A stretch of DNA of 64,000 nucleotides from SIG78 sp036677805 (GTDB taxonomy: Bacteria > Verrucomicrobiota > Lentisphaeria > Victivallales > Victivallaceae), in the NCBI GenBank assembly GCA_036677805.1, contig JAVBVS010000031.1:49310-113309 (forward strand), written 5' to 3'. The notes below the pieces were generated by a model. It ran no database searches and had not been told where the DNA came from. It worked only from the letters and a program-made list of their open reading frames with translations. The translations under genes and the position numbers were made by a program. Shown here one piece after another: positions 8,258 through 16,824 of the stretch (positions are counted from its first letter, which is position 1; each line of letters opens with the position of its first letter).

Positions 8258-9724
8258 ATGGCGGATTTCTGGGAAAATTGGCTGTTGTGGCTGCCGGTGG
8301 CGTTGCCGACGCTGCTGGGCCTCGCGGTATTTGCGCTGGGCGACCGCATCATATTGATTCGGAGCATTCTGCTGGGGGGGGCGCTGAGTAATCTTCTGCT
8401 GTCGGTCGGCGCGCTCCTGATGGCCGACGGGGTATTGTGCATCGGCGGCGTGGAGCTGTTGGCGCTGGATTCGATCGGCGGATTTTTCCTGCTGCTGACC
8501 AATGGCCTCTTTCTGGTGGTGTCGTTGCATGTGGTGTTGTGGCTGCCGAAAATGATCCGCTTCAAGGAGTGGCACGGGATGCACATCCAGAAGGAGCGGA
8601 CGCTGGTCGGCTGTCTGTTGATTTTCATCGGCATGGCGACTCTGGTTACGCTGTCGCGCAATTTCGGTTTGCTGTGGGTGGCGATTGAGGCGACGACCAT
8701 GGTGACCGCGCCGCTGATTTGCTTCACCCATTCGGCGAGTTCGCTGGAAGCGATGTGGAAGTATCTGCTGATCTGTTCGGTCGGGATCGGCCTGGCGCTT
8801 TTCGGCACGATGCTGGTGGCGCATGGCATTCAGCTGGGCACCGGCGAGGCGGAGATCGGATTGAATTTTTCCGCCTTCGCCCGGGCCGCGACGGCGGGGA
8901 AAGTCAATCTGGGCTGGTTCAAGGCGGGGTTTATTTTCATTCTGGCCGGATACGGCACCAAGATGGAGCTGGCGCCGTTCCACACCTGGCTGCCCGATTC
9001 TTACAGCGAAGCGCCCTCGCCGGTGAGTGCGCTGTTGTCCGGGATGCTGGCCAGCTGCGCGTTTCTGGCGGTGCTGCGTTTCTTTGCGGTGACGCCGGAT
9101 CAACTGCGGGAATTCGGGCAGGTGTTGCTGATTGCGCTGGGACTGGTCAGTCTGGCGACGGCGGCGTTTTTCATCGTCCGGCAAAACGATTACAAGCGGA
9201 TGCTGGCTTATTCGAGCGTCGAGCATATGGGCCTTGCGGCGATCATGTTGGCGCTGGGCGGAGTGGAGCTGGCGGTTCTGCATTGCGTCGGTCATGCCTT
9301 GATCAAAACCATGTTGTCATTGCTTTCCGGCAACATTCAACTTGGCTGCGGCGTCCGCACGATCCGGGATATCGGCGGTTTGCTGGAACGGATGCCGCGC
9401 AATGCGATTTTGTGGTTGGCGGGGCTGTTTCTGATTTCGGGGACGCCGCCGTCGCCGCTGTTTGTGACGGAGTTCGTGCTGGTCCGGCGCGCCGGACCGG
9501 TGCTGGGCGGAATAATTCTGTTGCTGCTCTTCGTGATTTTCGCCGGCATGTCGCAGGCGATGGTCAAGATGTGCATGGGCACCGGCGACCGGAAGCCTTA
9601 TCCGTTGGCGGCGGTTACCGGTGAAAAATTGTGGCCGATTCCGTTGCTGGTGGGGCTGGCGGCGCTGACGGTCGGGGCGATTCTGACATACATGCTCGAT
9701 GGAGCGATCAAAATAATGTTGTAA
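8258..9724 (+). CDS. hyfF: Hydrogenase-4 component F-like antiporter subunit (Ehr complex)
   Basis: Second antiporter-type subunit of the complex, 488 residues. It carries the pumping-family signatures: a glutamate in VAIEATTMVTAPL near residue 147, a lysine in GTKMELAPFHTWLPDSYSEA near residue 235 followed by PSPVSALLSG, and a second lysine in KRMLAYSSVEHMG. Having two antiporter subunits (HyfB and HyfF) in one operon matches hydrogenase-4/Ehr architecture rather than the smaller Ech or FHL-1 types. The large subunit gene starts six bases downstream. Confidence 0.92.
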   Translation: MADFWENWLLWLPVALPTLLGLAVFALGDRIILIRSILLGGALSNLLLSVGALLMADGVLCIGGVELLALDSIGGFFLLLTNGLFLVVSLHVVLWLPKMIRFKEWHGMHIQKERTLVGCLLIFIGMATLVTLSRNFGLLWVAIEATTMVTAPLICFTHSASSLEAMWKYLLICSVGIGLALFGTMLVAHGIQLGTGEAEIGLNFSAFARAATAGKVNLGWFKAGFIFILAGYGTKMELAPFHTWLPDSYSEAPSPVSALLSGMLASCAFLAVLRFFAVTPDQLREFGQVLLIALGLVSLATAAFFIVRQNDYKRMLAYSSVEHMGLAAIMLALGGVELAVLHCVGHALIKTMLSLLSGNIQLGCGVRTIRDIGGLLERMPRNAILWLAGLFLISGTPPSPLFVTEFVLVRRAGPVLGGIILLLLFVIFAGMSQAMVKMCMGTGDRKPYPLAAVTGEKLWPIPLLVGLAALTVGAILTYMLDGAIKIML

Positions 9725-9730
9725 TGGACG

Positions 9731-11257
9731 ATGGGCAAGAACTTTCTCACCTTGAACAATGGCCGGAGCGCGGCGCTGTCGGCAGTCCCGGTCATGGCAT
9801 TCGGCGAATTCCGGGAACGGCTGCTGGATAAGATTCTGCACGACAATCGGCGTTTGCTGGCCTTCTGGGCGTTGCCGATGAAATCGGCGGAAGGCGCCTG
9901 GCAACTGCTGGCGGTATTGGGTGCTGCGGGGGCGCAGGTGCTGGAGCTGGCGGGGTGTTTCGTCGGCTCCGAATTCGAATCGCTGACCGCGGATTGCCCC
10001 TGCTTCAATCGATTCGAGCGGGAGATCGCCGAGCAGCACGGCATTGCGGTACTGCATCACCCTTGGTTCAAGCCGTTGCGCTTTGCCTCCGGCGGCGTCC
10101 AGCCGGGCGATCAGGAGTATTATCGGATCGACGGCGACGCCATTCACGAGGTGGCGGTCGGACCGGTCCACGCCGGCGTGATCGAACCCGGACATTTCCG
10201 GTTTCAGTGTTATGGCGAAACCGTTCATTCGCTGGAAATCAGCCTCGGTTACCAGCACCGCGGCATCGAAGCCCTCCTCCGCGGCGGGCCCGATCCGCGG
10301 AGCTACCATCTGGCTGCTGTGGCGGCGGGCGATACCGCGCTGGCCAACAGCCGCTGCTACAGCGGTTTGATCGAGGCTCTGGGCGGTGCGCCATGGCCGT
10401 CGCCGGCAGCGCGGCTGGCGCAGAATGTCATGCTGGAGCTGGAACGCACGGCCAACCATATCGGGGATCTCGGGGCATTGGCCGGAGACGTGGCGTTCCT
10501 GCCGACGGCGAGCTTCTGCGGCCGGATCCGCGGGGAATATCTGAACTTGACGGCCATGATGGCGGGCAATCGGTTCGGACGTCATTGTGCGGTGCCGGGC
10601 GGTCTGCGGTCGGCGTTTACTCCTGAAATTATCGAACGGATGCGCAGTCGGCTCGACGGTTATTACCGCGATCTGGTCATTGCGCTGGAGCTGTTGTTCA
10701 ATGCGCCGTCGGTGCTGGACCGCTTCGAGCATACCGGCCGGATTTCGCGGGAAAACGCTGTAAAACTCGGCATGGTCGGCGTGGCCGGCCGTTCCGCCGG
10801 CATACATTGCGACGCGCGTGCCGATTTCCCGGATGACGACACCATGACTCCCGGGGCCGGCTTCGCCTTTCCCGCTTTTCTGCCGGCGAACAAGGCATCC
10901 GGAGATGTCTGGGCGCGGGCGATGCAGCGTTATCTGGAAATCCGCTCCTCCCATGCGTTTCTGACCGGGGCGCTGGAGCGCCTGGCGCAGTCCGGCGGAG
11001 TTCCGGCGGCGGCGGCGCAGCGGATTCCGACGCTGGAGCCGGGCCGGATCGCGGTCCAGGTGGTCGAGGCGTGGCGCGGCGAACTCTGCCATGCGGCGAT
11101 TACCGATGGCGCCGGACGGTTCCGCGATTACAAGATCGTCGATCCCTCGTTTCACAACTGGCCGGGGTTGACGCTGGCGCTGCGGGGCGAGGAGATTTCC
11201 AATTTTCCGGTCTGCAACAAGAGTTTCAATTTGTCCTATTGCGGACATGATTTGTGA
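9731..11257 (+). CDS. hyfG: Hydrogenase large-subunit-like protein lacking Ni-Fe ligands (Ehr complex)
   Basis: A 508-residue protein with a NuoC-like N-terminal part (the FEREIAEQHGIAVLHHPW region, about 94-112) fused to a NuoD/NiFe-large-subunit-like domain. In true NiFe enzymes the region around residues 194-209 holds RICGIC; here it reads HLAAVAAGDTALANSR with no cysteine pair. The C-terminal DPCxxC motif is replaced by NLSYCG (500-505), so the metal-binding positions are serine and glycine. The surrounding framework is well kept (YQHRGIE, ELERTANHIGDL, DPSFHNWPGL, NKSFN). No C-terminal processing extension is present. By established nomenclature this is an Ehr-type large subunit, so H2 catalysis is unlikely. 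The true substrate is unknown. Confidence 0.9.
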   Translation: MGKNFLTLNNGRSAALSAVPVMAFGEFRERLLDKILHDNRRLLAFWALPMKSAEGAWQLLAVLGAAGAQVLELAGCFVGSEFESLTADCPCFNRFEREIAEQHGIAVLHHPWFKPLRFASGGVQPGDQEYYRIDGDAIHEVAVGPVHAGVIEPGHFRFQCYGETVHSLEISLGYQHRGIEALLRGGPDPRSYHLAAVAAGDTALANSRCYSGLIEALGGAPWPSPAARLAQNVMLELERTANHIGDLGALAGDVAFLPTASFCGRIRGEYLNLTAMMAGNRFGRHCAVPGGLRSAFTPEIIERMRSRLDGYYRDLVIALELLFNAPSVLDRFEHTGRISRENAVKLGMVGVAGRSAGIHCDARADFPDDDTMTPGAGFAFPAFLPANKASGDVWARAMQRYLEIRSSHAFLTGALERLAQSGGVPAAAAQRIPTLEPGRIAVQVVEAWRGELCHAAITDGAGRFRDYKIVDPSFHNWPGLTLALRGEEISNFPVCNKSFNLSYCGHDL

Positions 11258-11269
11258 GGGTAGTGAACC

Positions 11270-12049
11270 ATGTGGAACGCGCTGAAAGCACGCTTGCGTG
11301 AAGGCCACCGCACCGGACCGTTTCCGACCGCGGCGGCGCCGGTGCTGCCGGACCGTTTTTGCGGACGTCCGGCGCTGGACGATTCGCGCTGCAGCCGTTG
11401 CGGGGATTGCGTGAAACTGTGCCCGTCCGGCGCGCTGGCGATCGATGATGCCGGGCTGGCGCTCGATATCGGCAAATGTATTTTCTGCGGCGCTTGCGTC
11501 GAGGTCTGTCCGGCGCAGGCGATCGGCTTCACCCGCGAATACCGGTTGGCGGCAATGCGCCGGGAGACGCTGGTCGTCCGTCCGGGGCAAGCCGTATACG
11601 AGCCGGAACGTCCGCACGACCGGGAATTTCTCTCCTACTGCGGTCAATCGCTCAAAATCCGCCAGATTTCGGCCGGCGGCTGCGCGGCATGCGAGCTCGA
11701 CTTCAATGTGTTGAATACGCTGGCCTGGGATATGGGACGCTTCGGCATTCAGGTCGTGGCGTCGCCGCGCCATGCCGACTGTCTGCTGGTAACCGGCCCG
11801 GTCAGCGACAACATGCAGCTGGCGCTGGAAAAGAGTTATGCTGCCATGCCGCGCCCGAAGTGGGTGATCGCCTGCGGCGCCTGCGCCGTTTCCGGAGGGA
11901 TGTTCGTGCCCGGCGGGACGGTGCTGGGCGGCGTGGAACGCCGTTTTCCGGTGGATCTGTTCATTCCCGGCTGTCCGCCGCATCCCGCCACGATTCTGGA
12001 AGGACTGCTGCGTTTGATGGGCCGGGAGTTTCGCGGCGCCGCTTCCTGA
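11270..12049 (+). CDS. Fused ferredoxin (HyfH/NuoI) and small subunit (HyfI/NuoB) of the Ehr complex
   Basis: A 259-residue two-domain electron-transfer protein. Residues 38-90 form a double 4Fe-4S ferredoxin with C41-C44-C47-C51 and C70-C73-C76-C80. Residues 130-255 form a NuoB-like small subunit with GGCAACE (C138, C141), ACGAC (C202, C205) and PGCPPHP (C235), the ligands for the proximal 4Fe-4S cluster. In hydrogenase-4 and complex I these are separate proteins. The gene is last in the operon, 12 bases after the large subunit. It probably passes electrons from a soluble donor to the altered catalytic site in the partner subunit. No obvious terminator follows. Confidence 0.9.
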   Translation: MWNALKARLREGHRTGPFPTAAAPVLPDRFCGRPALDDSRCSRCGDCVKLCPSGALAIDDAGLALDIGKCIFCGACVEVCPAQAIGFTREYRLAAMRRETLVVRPGQAVYEPERPHDREFLSYCGQSLKIRQISAGGCAACELDFNVLNTLAWDMGRFGIQVVASPRHADCLLVTGPVSDNMQLALEKSYAAMPRPKWVIACGACAVSGGMFVPGGTVLGGVERRFPVDLFIPGCPPHPATILEGLLRLMGREFRGAAS

Positions 12050-12271
12050 CGGGGCAATGAATCCCGTTGCCGTTTCGCATTATCCCGATCATGTTCCGCA
12101 TGCCGGCCATGCATTTTTTCGTATACTAATTTTTATTCTATATTCATCCGGATTTCCGGAACCCGGCGGATTCGAATCAATTATTTCGCGGCAGCGTGCA
12201 GGGGGCGGTGAAGTAGTTGGTGTAAAGTCCATAATATCATTATTATCAGGACGGTGTGACTTATTTTGTAT
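12050..12271. other. Gene-free stretch after the Ehr operon
   Basis: AT-richer than its surroundings, with no credible reading frame on either strand. It is followed by the small-RNA candidate and terminators described separately. No tRNA or repeat was recognised here. Confidence 0.5.
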
Positions 12272-12301
12272 AAAAAAGACGACCGCCAATCGGCGGTCGT
12301 C
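12272..12301 (-). terminator. Orphan intrinsic terminator, leftward
   Basis: A perfect 10-bp stem (12278-12287 with 12292-12301) with a 4-base loop is followed leftward by six T residues. It lies 100 bases beyond the stronger hairpin that already serves the SDR gene, so it appears to end a separate short transcript. Confidence 0.85.
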
Positions 12302-12368
12302 ACTCCCCGTCCTCCCTTTGCGCCCGGAACCGCACCCCAGTTCCGGCGCCCCCGGAAAAACACCATTA
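12272..12368 (-). ncRNA. Candidate small RNA with its own promoter and terminator
   Basis: Reading leftward there is a plausible sigma-70 promoter: TTGATT at 12403-12398, a 17-base gap, then TAAACT at 12380-12375. The predicted transcript of about 97 nt contains a second hairpin (12320-12349; GCGCC/GGCGC and GGAAC/GTTCC with one bulged base), then the 10-bp terminator hairpin with six T residues. No credible open frame ends within it. It does not match 4.5S, 6S, tmRNA or a riboswitch class I know. It could instead be a double terminator or an untranslated tail. Confidence 0.3.
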
Positions 12369-12401
12369 GTGATAAGTTTACATTGAAAGCAGGGAAAAAT
12401 C

Positions 12402-12445
12402 AAGCGCCGATGAAAAAAAATTCAGAATTTTTCTCATCGGCGCTT
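12402..12445 (-). terminator. Long palindromic terminator after the SDR gene
   Basis: A 44-base near-perfect palindrome has an outer GC-rich arm (AAGCGCCGATGA) and an inner AT-rich arm. It lies 26 bases beyond the SDR stop codon and is followed leftward by a T-rich tract. Confidence 0.8.
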
Positions 12446-12471
12446 CAGCTTTTTGCAATTGTCAAGACAGG

Positions 12472-13632
12472 TTATCGGGCGTGTTTTTCACCCTTGTTCC
12501 TGCTTTTCGCCCACTCGAATCCGGGCAGGAAATCGTCGATGAAGCTGCGGACGATTTTTTCAATGCCTTTTTCGCCGAAATCCCAATTGATGAACTCGCT
12601 GCCGAGCGCGTTGACCACATTGCTCTGATCGAAGATGATGTTGCTGGCGAAGTAAGGCAGCAGATCGCCGAGAAATCTGCTCATCAGCCGGTCGTCGATC
12701 ACGTCATCGTCGGCGGGACAGCGTTCGCTGACTTCAACCGACCCCATTTTCAGGATATTGCAGATGGCGCGTTCGATCTGGTGGGTTTCCACCGGACTGT
12801 TGCCGGTAACATGGAAGGTACGGTTGACCACGGGGGTCTGGAACAGCGCGGTGATCGCCTTTTGCACATAATCGATCGGCACGAAGTACACGTGCTCCGA
12901 AGCGATCGTGCGGAAGTGCAGATTCATATCGACCCAGTCCGCCGGATTGAGGCCTTCCTTGGAGCAGCGGTTCTGCTTGAGCTTGGCCAGGAACTCCACC
13001 ACGCGGTAAAACGCCAGCGGACGGCGCACCCGGCCGTCGGTCAGGCGTCCGGTGATGATTGCCGGGCGGTAGATGGTGAACGGCATTCCGGAGGAACGCA
13101 CCAGCAGTTCAGCCCGGAATTTGCTCTCTTCATAAGGATTGTTGAATCCCTTGTTCAGCGCCTGCTCCTCCATGGCGCGGCCGGAAAGCCGGCCCGCGAC
13201 ATAAGCGGTGCTGACATAGTGGAATTCGCGGACCTTCAGCAGCTTGGCCAGTTCGACCATATTAACCGTGCCGCCGTAATTGATCCGGAAGGTTTTTCCG
13301 GTGGGATCCTTGCCGAGGTTGACGTCGGCCGCGCAGTGGAAGACGCGATCGACATCCTTGAGCGCGGGAAGCTTGGCCATTTCCTCGGGAATCAGATCGA
13401 CGACATCGCCGGGAACGATCTCCACTCCGGACAGAATGCGGTCCGCAGCTTCGAGACACCCGTCGAATTTGCACTGGTCGCGCAGAATCTGACGAACCCG
13501 CGCGGCGGCGTCTCCGCCGTTGCCGGCCCGGGAAATACAGACGAACCGCTCGGTCGGCTTCTCGCGCAACAAGGCTACGACAAAAGAACTCCCGACCAGA
13601 CCGGTGACTCCGGTCAACAGAATTTTACCCAT
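12472..13632 (-). CDS. Thioester-reductase/male-sterility-type SDR oxidoreductase
   Basis: An NAD(P)-dependent extended short-chain dehydrogenase of 386 residues. The N-terminus holds the Rossmann motif GVTGLVGSS (8-16), followed by FHCAADVNL, a catalytic serine in YVSTAYVAG and the YxxxK pair in NPYEESKFRAE. The spacing and the REFHYVSTAYVAG stretch resemble the NAD_binding_4 group, which includes acyl-CoA and thioester reductases, more than sugar epimerases. No carrier-protein or adenylation domain is attached. The C-terminal 120 residues are family-specific. It stands alone, with a long hairpin terminator after it. The substrate is unknown: a fatty acyl, polyketide or sugar nucleotide are all possible. 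Confidence 0.75.
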   Translation of the reverse strand: MGKILLTGVTGLVGSSFVVALLREKPTERFVCISRAGNGGDAAARVRQILRDQCKFDGCLEAADRILSGVEIVPGDVVDLIPEEMAKLPALKDVDRVFHCAADVNLGKDPTGKTFRINYGGTVNMVELAKLLKVREFHYVSTAYVAGRLSGRAMEEQALNKGFNNPYEESKFRAELLVRSSGMPFTIYRPAIITGRLTDGRVRRPLAFYRVVEFLAKLKQNRCSKEGLNPADWVDMNLHFRTIASEHVYFVPIDYVQKAITALFQTPVVNRTFHVTGNSPVETHQIERAICNILKMGSVEVSERCPADDDVIDDRLMSRFLGDLLPYFASNIIFDQSNVVNALGSEFINWDFGEKGIEKIVRSFIDDFLPGFEWAKSRNKGEKHAR

Positions 13633-14039
13633 CGATTGATTTCCAGTTTCTGATGAAATATATAAAAAAAATTAAATCTGCTCGCCAATAAAAAAATCAA
13701 AGCTTAAGATAGCGCCGAAATGGCGAAAAATCAAGTTTGAGCCGATTTTATTCCAAGGAAAAGCCGGTTTTCGCCGAAAAAAATTATGAAAAACAGCGTC
13801 AGCGACTTGCAAAAAATTTATCCGGGTGCAAATTAACAGCGAGGCGATTTCGCAAGTCTTTCACGGCCTCTGAACATGCTTTTCCGGCGACTTTCCCGGG
13901 CGTGTCCGCGAGGGGCCTCCGGGCCTTCCGCCGAACCGTTTCCGGCGTCTTCGATCCGGAAATACCGGGGGCCCGCGCCGGGCTTGAATTCCTGCAATTG
14001 CCGTCGTCATGAATTTTTTTACCGGAGTTCCGCTGGAGT
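13633..14039. other. Divergent intergenic region without a gene
   Basis: About 400 bases lie between the divergent SDR and TPR-lipoprotein genes. The left half (13640-13800) is AT-rich and suitable for promoters; the right half is GC-rich. Short open frames here show no start signal or recognisable sequence. I see no RNA gene or repeat. Confidence 0.5.
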
Positions 14040-14828
14040 ATGAAAAAAGTGCTGGGGAAAACCGCCCGCCGGCTGGCGCTGGGGGCGTTGCTGGGTATGC
14101 CGTTGATGTTTGTGGCCGGTTGTTCGGACAGCCGCACTCCGACCGGGACGCTGTTGAATTCCGCCGCCGATGCCGCTCGCGGCGGGCAGTGGGAAAATGC
14201 CGGCAAGACCGCGCTCAAAGTGTTGAAGCGCGAGCCGTCCAATGTGAATGCTCTGGTTCTCCACGCGCTGGCGTCGGAAAAGCTCGGGCGCGACGGCATT
14301 GCGCTGGAATCCGCCCGCAAGGCCGCGGAGCTGCATCCGGACAACTATGCCGCGCAGTATACTCTCGGCCGCCTGTTGGCGCGCAAGCCCGGCGCCGCCG
14401 CCGAAGCCATTCTGCCGCTGGAACGGGCGCTGAAAGCGCGTCCGGGCGATGTCAACACCCTGCTGCTGCTCGGTCAGTGCAGCGGCAAGATCAACGCCGA
14501 CAATACAATCAACTATTACCGGATGCTGCCGCTGGAAACACTGGCCCGGCCCGAAGTCCAGAATCAGATCGCCATCTATTATGTGGCGCGGCGCGGTGCG
14601 GGTCGGAACAATCTCGAGCTGGCATTCAAGGCCTTGGGCGCGGCCTATAAGGCGGCTCCGGACAATCCCGGAATCGTGCTCAATCTTGCGCTTTTCCTCG
14701 ATCATCACGCCCGCAGCGGCGCCCGCGCGGCCGGTTTTTACCGGCGCTACCTGGTGCTGACCGAGCACAACCCGGAGCTCAACCCGACCCGCGCTCAGGT
14801 TCAGGCCCGGATGCGCGCCATCCAGTAA
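14040..14828 (+). CDS. TPR-repeat lipoprotein
   Basis: A 262-residue exported lipoprotein. A basic, hydrophobic signal peptide ends in FVAGC with the lipidated cysteine at C28. The mature part is built of tetratricopeptide-like helix pairs: clear units start near residues 43, 77, 111 and 178 (patterns such as AxxALKxxPxxxxALxLxA). TPR lipoproteins serve as scaffolds in envelope assembly or secretion, so a periplasmic protein-protein contact role is inferred. The partner is unknown. The gap to murD is 193 bases, so they may be separate units. Confidence 0.8.
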   Translation: MKKVLGKTARRLALGALLGMPLMFVAGCSDSRTPTGTLLNSAADAARGGQWENAGKTALKVLKREPSNVNALVLHALASEKLGRDGIALESARKAAELHPDNYAAQYTLGRLLARKPGAAAEAILPLERALKARPGDVNTLLLLGQCSGKINADNTINYYRMLPLETLARPEVQNQIAIYYVARRGAGRNNLELAFKALGAAYKAAPDNPGIVLNLALFLDHHARSGARAAGFYRRYLVLTEHNPELNPTRAQVQARMRAIQ

Positions 14829-15021
14829 GGACGGGGCCTGGCCACGGCCCGGCTCGCAAGCGGGCGTACGGTTGCCCGCCGGTTTGGCATGCGGGGCGGC
14901 CTGCCATGTCATTCGATCTCGATCTTTTCTTCTCAAAATCGGCATTGCCGGGGATGCTTTTGGACCCTTGGCGGTATATTCGATGCCGGAAATTTGTCGA
15001 ATCGGCGATAGGAGCATAACA

Positions 15022-16305
15022 ATGGGCAGGATATTGGTGATCGGGCGTGGCGTCAGCGGTCAAGCGGCATTGAAGCTCGCCGGCGCGTTGGGCATGGAGG
15101 CGGTGGCGGCAAGCGATGCGGAACTTGGCAATGCGGACCTTGGCTCCTGGTTCGATCGGGTCGACCTGGTGGTGACCAGCCCCGGCGTTGGTGAGAATTC
15201 CCGGTTGCTGCGGGAGGCCGTCGCCCGTGGAATTGCGGTGGCAAGCGAACTTCAGTTCGGCGCGGATCATTTCGCCGGGCGGATCGTGGCGGTCACGGGC
15301 ACCAACGGCAAGACTACGACGGTGGAGCTGACCACCCACCTGCTCCGGGAATTGGGCGTTCCGGCGCGCTACGCGGGCAATATCGGCGTACCGCTTTCGG
15401 AATTGGCGGCGGCCGACCGCCTGGCGGAAAAAGCTCCCGGACTGGCGGCGGTAGCGGTAGTTGAAGTGAGCTCGTTTCAGCTGGAATACACGCCGCGTCT
15501 CCGCGCCGAAGCGGCAGTCATCCTGAACATCGAATCCGATCACCTGAACCGCTATCCCGGCGGCATGGCGGAGTATCGGAGCATCAAGGAACGGATTTTC
15601 ACCGGCGTTGCGCCGGAAAATCGCCTGTACGGCATTTCGATGCCGGAGTCGCGGCATAACGCGGCGCGGTTCGCCATCGCACACGATCAGCTTTACGGCG
15701 CGGGCGAAAAAATCGTCGCATTGCCGGAAACCGCGCTGAACGCGCCCCACAACCGGGAAAATCTGCTGGCCGCGCTGGAGCTGACGGTTCGCGTCCTCTC
15801 TGCCATGCCGCCGGCGGCGGCATGGCGCCGGGCGATCGAGAGCTTCCGGACCGGAGACCATCGTCTGGCCGAGGTCGCAACCGTCGGCGGGGTGCGTTAC
15901 GTCAACGATTCCAAAGCCACCAATCCGGCGGCGGTGCTGGCCGCACTGCGGGCATTGGAGCCGGTTCCGCAAGGCAATGTGCTGCTGCTGGCCGGGGGCC
16001 TGGACAAGGATATGGATTTTGAGGCGCTGGCCGCGGCGGCGCCATGGCTCAAGCTGGCGGCGCTTTACGGCGGCTGCCGCGGCAAGATTATGGCGGTGCT
16101 GCGCGATCTGGCGCCGACGGTCGAATGCGGCTCATTCGAGGAAGCCTTCGAGCGGGCGCGGGAAGGGGCCGAACCGGGCGATATCGTGTTGCTTTCGCCG
16201 GCGGCGGCGAGCATGGATATGTTCAAGGATTACAAGGAACGGGGCGAAACGTTCGTCCGGCTGGTCCGCGCCTCAGCCCTCCGCCAGCACCCGGGTCAGC
16301 ATTAG
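15022..16305 (+). CDS. murD: UDP-N-acetylmuramoylalanine--D-glutamate ligase
   Basis: Cytoplasmic murein ligase that adds D-glutamate to UDP-MurNAc-L-Ala using ATP. The N-terminal Rossmann-like domain begins MGRILVIGRGVSG. The ATP P-loop reads GTNGKTTT (about 93-100), followed by the Mur central motifs EVSSFQLE and NIESDHLNRY and a C-terminal domain with YVNDSKATNPAA and LLLAGGLDKDMDF. A longer frame exists upstream, but ATG at 15022 with GGAG seven bases before it gives the correct N-terminus. At 427 residues it is slightly short for the family. Its 3' end overlaps the convergent exonuclease gene by 33 bases. murC lies 4 kb away, so the usual division/cell-wall cluster is broken up. Confidence 0.94.
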   Translation: MGRILVIGRGVSGQAALKLAGALGMEAVAASDAELGNADLGSWFDRVDLVVTSPGVGENSRLLREAVARGIAVASELQFGADHFAGRIVAVTGTNGKTTTVELTTHLLRELGVPARYAGNIGVPLSELAAADRLAEKAPGLAAVAVVEVSSFQLEYTPRLRAEAAVILNIESDHLNRYPGGMAEYRSIKERIFTGVAPENRLYGISMPESRHNAARFAIAHDQLYGAGEKIVALPETALNAPHNRENLLAALELTVRVLSAMPPAAAWRRAIESFRTGDHRLAEVATVGGVRYVNDSKATNPAAVLAALRALEPVPQGNVLLLAGGLDKDMDFEALAAAAPWLKLAALYGGCRGKIMAVLRDLAPTVECGSFEEAFERAREGAEPGDIVLLSPAAASMDMFKDYKERGETFVRLVRASALRQHPGQH

Positions 16306-16815
16306 TTCAAGCAATCGCATGGTCCAGACCACGTCGTCTCCGGCGCGGTGGGCGCAGAGGCGGTCGGCCGCGGCGTCAAGCGCGAGCGAGCGGCGCAGAT
16401 TCTGCAGACTGTAGCTCGGCAGGCCGGGATACAGTTTGCGCACCAGCCGCAGAGAGTCGAGCGTCTTGCCGTTCCACAGCGGCAATCCATGACGGGCCAG
16501 GCTCTCCTGGAGGAAGCCGAGATCGAAGCGGGCATTGTGCGCCACCAGCGTCGACCCGTGCACCAGACTCAGAAAATCGTGTCCGATCTCCTGAAAACGC
16601 GGCGATCCGGCGACCATCTCGTCGGTGATGTGATGCACCCGGCTCGCGCCCGGCGGAATTCTGCGGCCGGGATGGATCAGGTGATGGAACTCGGTGGTGT
16701 CGCCGGTGACTTCGATGCGCAACGCCGCAATTTCGACGATGCGGTCGGAAACCGGATTCATGCCGGTGGTTTCGAGATCGAATACGGTGAAGGGCCCCAT
16801 CTCATACCATTGCAT
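16273..16815 (-). CDS. DnaQ-like 3'-5' exonuclease
   Basis: A 180-residue DEDDh exonuclease related to the proofreading subunit of DNA polymerase III. The three exonuclease motifs are visible: FDLETTG (Exo I, about 11-17), HNARFDLGFL (Exo II, about 93-102) and HRAGDDV (Exo III, near 155-161), giving the D-E-D-D residues plus the catalytic histidine. No polymerase-binding tail or helicase domain is attached. It could be the polymerase epsilon subunit or an independent repair exonuclease; the window cannot decide. It is followed upstream by a membrane protein gene and radC on the same strand. Confidence 0.85.
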   Translation of the reverse strand: MQWYEMGPFTVFDLETTGMNPVSDRIVEIAALRIEVTGDTTEFHHLIHPGRRIPPGASRVHHITDEMVAGSPRFQEIGHDFLSLVHGSTLVAHNARFDLGFLQESLARHGLPLWNGKTLDSLRLVRKLYPGLPSYSLQNLRRSLALDAAADRLCAHRAGDDVVWTMRLLELMLTRVLAEG

Positions 16816-16824
16816 GGCGCACCC

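Noticed and set aside
12165..12185. GGATTCGAATC as a tRNA T-arm
   Set aside because: No acceptor stem or anticodon arm can be formed from the preceding 60 bases.
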